Assembly (NCBI GenBank): GCA_900617975.1
Contig: UZAE01013821.1
Location: forward strand, 1 to 18,871
From: Rodentolepis nana
Taxonomy: Eukaryota; Platyhelminthes; Cestoda; Cyclophyllidea; Hymenolepididae
Direction: 5' to 3'
Length of the DNA: 18,871 nt
Of the stretch, positions 18,508 through 18,871 are shown piece by piece. Under the pieces are notes generated by a model. That model was not told where the DNA came from and made no database searches. It saw only the letters and a list, made by a program, of their open reading frames with translations. The stretch's first letter is position 1; every line of letters starts with the position of its first letter. The position numbers were made by a program, and so were the translations under genes.

Positions 18508-18834
18508 TTTATTTATTTTATAACAAATGGCAGGCGTCTTGATGGTTATCATTAGCCCTTTAGTTTACTTCAGGCTTCATTGAGGGGAAGAAACATCAAA
18601 TTGAAAAAGTCGATAGGGGGTGGGGAACAGAAGAGTGCTTCAAAGATGTAAGAGACAAACACAAAGGTAGAACAAAGGTGAGGTGAGTACTGTGGAAATA
18701 GTCGAATATGCCAACGAGTGAGGTGATGGTAGTTTGAAGTGAGAAGTCAACTGTTCATTGATAGACTTTTTTGCCGTATGAGTATACTTTGCCCAGGGTG
18801 CACCACGTGGAGATAAGTCTATCGCACACCCCCA
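18508..18834 (-). mobile_element. SINE-like retroposon, copy 7 (antisense)
   Basis: 327 bp copy between perfect 14 bp duplications. Tail complement TTTATTTATTTTATAACAAA at the left, head complement CTATCGCACACCCCCA at the right. It has the common variant at both diagnostic sites. The splice-donor-like motif near the head is altered to GAGATAAGT, while GAGGTGAGT near 18680 is intact. The CACGTG box is intact. The minus-strand 65-codon frame inside it reads head sequence and is not a gene. The perfect duplication suggests this is the youngest insertion in the window. Confidence 0.95.
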
Positions 18835-18848
18835 CAATGCTACTGTTA
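18835..18848 (+). repeat. Target-site duplication, copy 7 (right)
   Basis: CAATGCTACTGTTA, identical to 18494-18507. Confidence 0.95.
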
Positions 18849-18871
18849 AAAATCATGTAATGGCAGCAAAA

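Overview
The window reads as non-coding nuclear DNA of an invertebrate animal. It is strongly A+T-rich, roughly two thirds by eye. It holds short-period repeats, homopolymer G/C tracts, a dispersed short retroposon with target-site duplications, and a small TA-flanked inverted-repeat transposon. No open frame reaches the length or shows the domain order of a normal intact gene, and I see no tRNA, rRNA, CRISPR or bacterial-type signals. A flatworm-like (perhaps cestode) genome is a guess from composition and repeat style only; the species cannot be fixed from this sequence.

The dominant feature is one family of about 310-335 bp short retroposons (SINE-like), present seven times and making up roughly 12% of the window. 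The head is GGGGTGTGCGATAGACTTACC, the body carries two arms of an internal inverted repeat, and the 3' end is a (AAAT)n-type tail. Copies lie at 414-746 (+), 2487-2794 (-), 4545-4838 (-, foldback), 6907-7235 (-), 7375-7708 (+), 8218-8539 (-) and 18508-18834 (-). Four have 11-14 bp target-site duplications tight against both ends. These set the element boundaries and imply target-primed reverse transcription.

Layout: 1-8553 is retroposon-rich, with six copies. It includes a head-to-head inverted pair (6907-7708), a copy whose 5' end folded back on itself (4545-4838), a simple-repeat complex with the only ambiguous base (4170-4309), and a possible fragment of an RRM/RGG RNA-binding protein on the minus strand (5636-5911). 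From 8554 to 18493 there are no copies of the family. That stretch holds a 333 bp TA-flanked MITE (10122-10454), two 18-base G runs, several G-quadruplex-like tracts, and weak protein-like open frames (12324-13035, 14692-14898) that I cannot assign. The last retroposon copy closes the window with a perfect 14 bp duplication.

No gene system or operon is visible. The interest lies in the retroposon family: shuffled diagnostic sites, a self-primed foldback copy, one compensatory change in the internal stem, and antisense splice-donor motifs.
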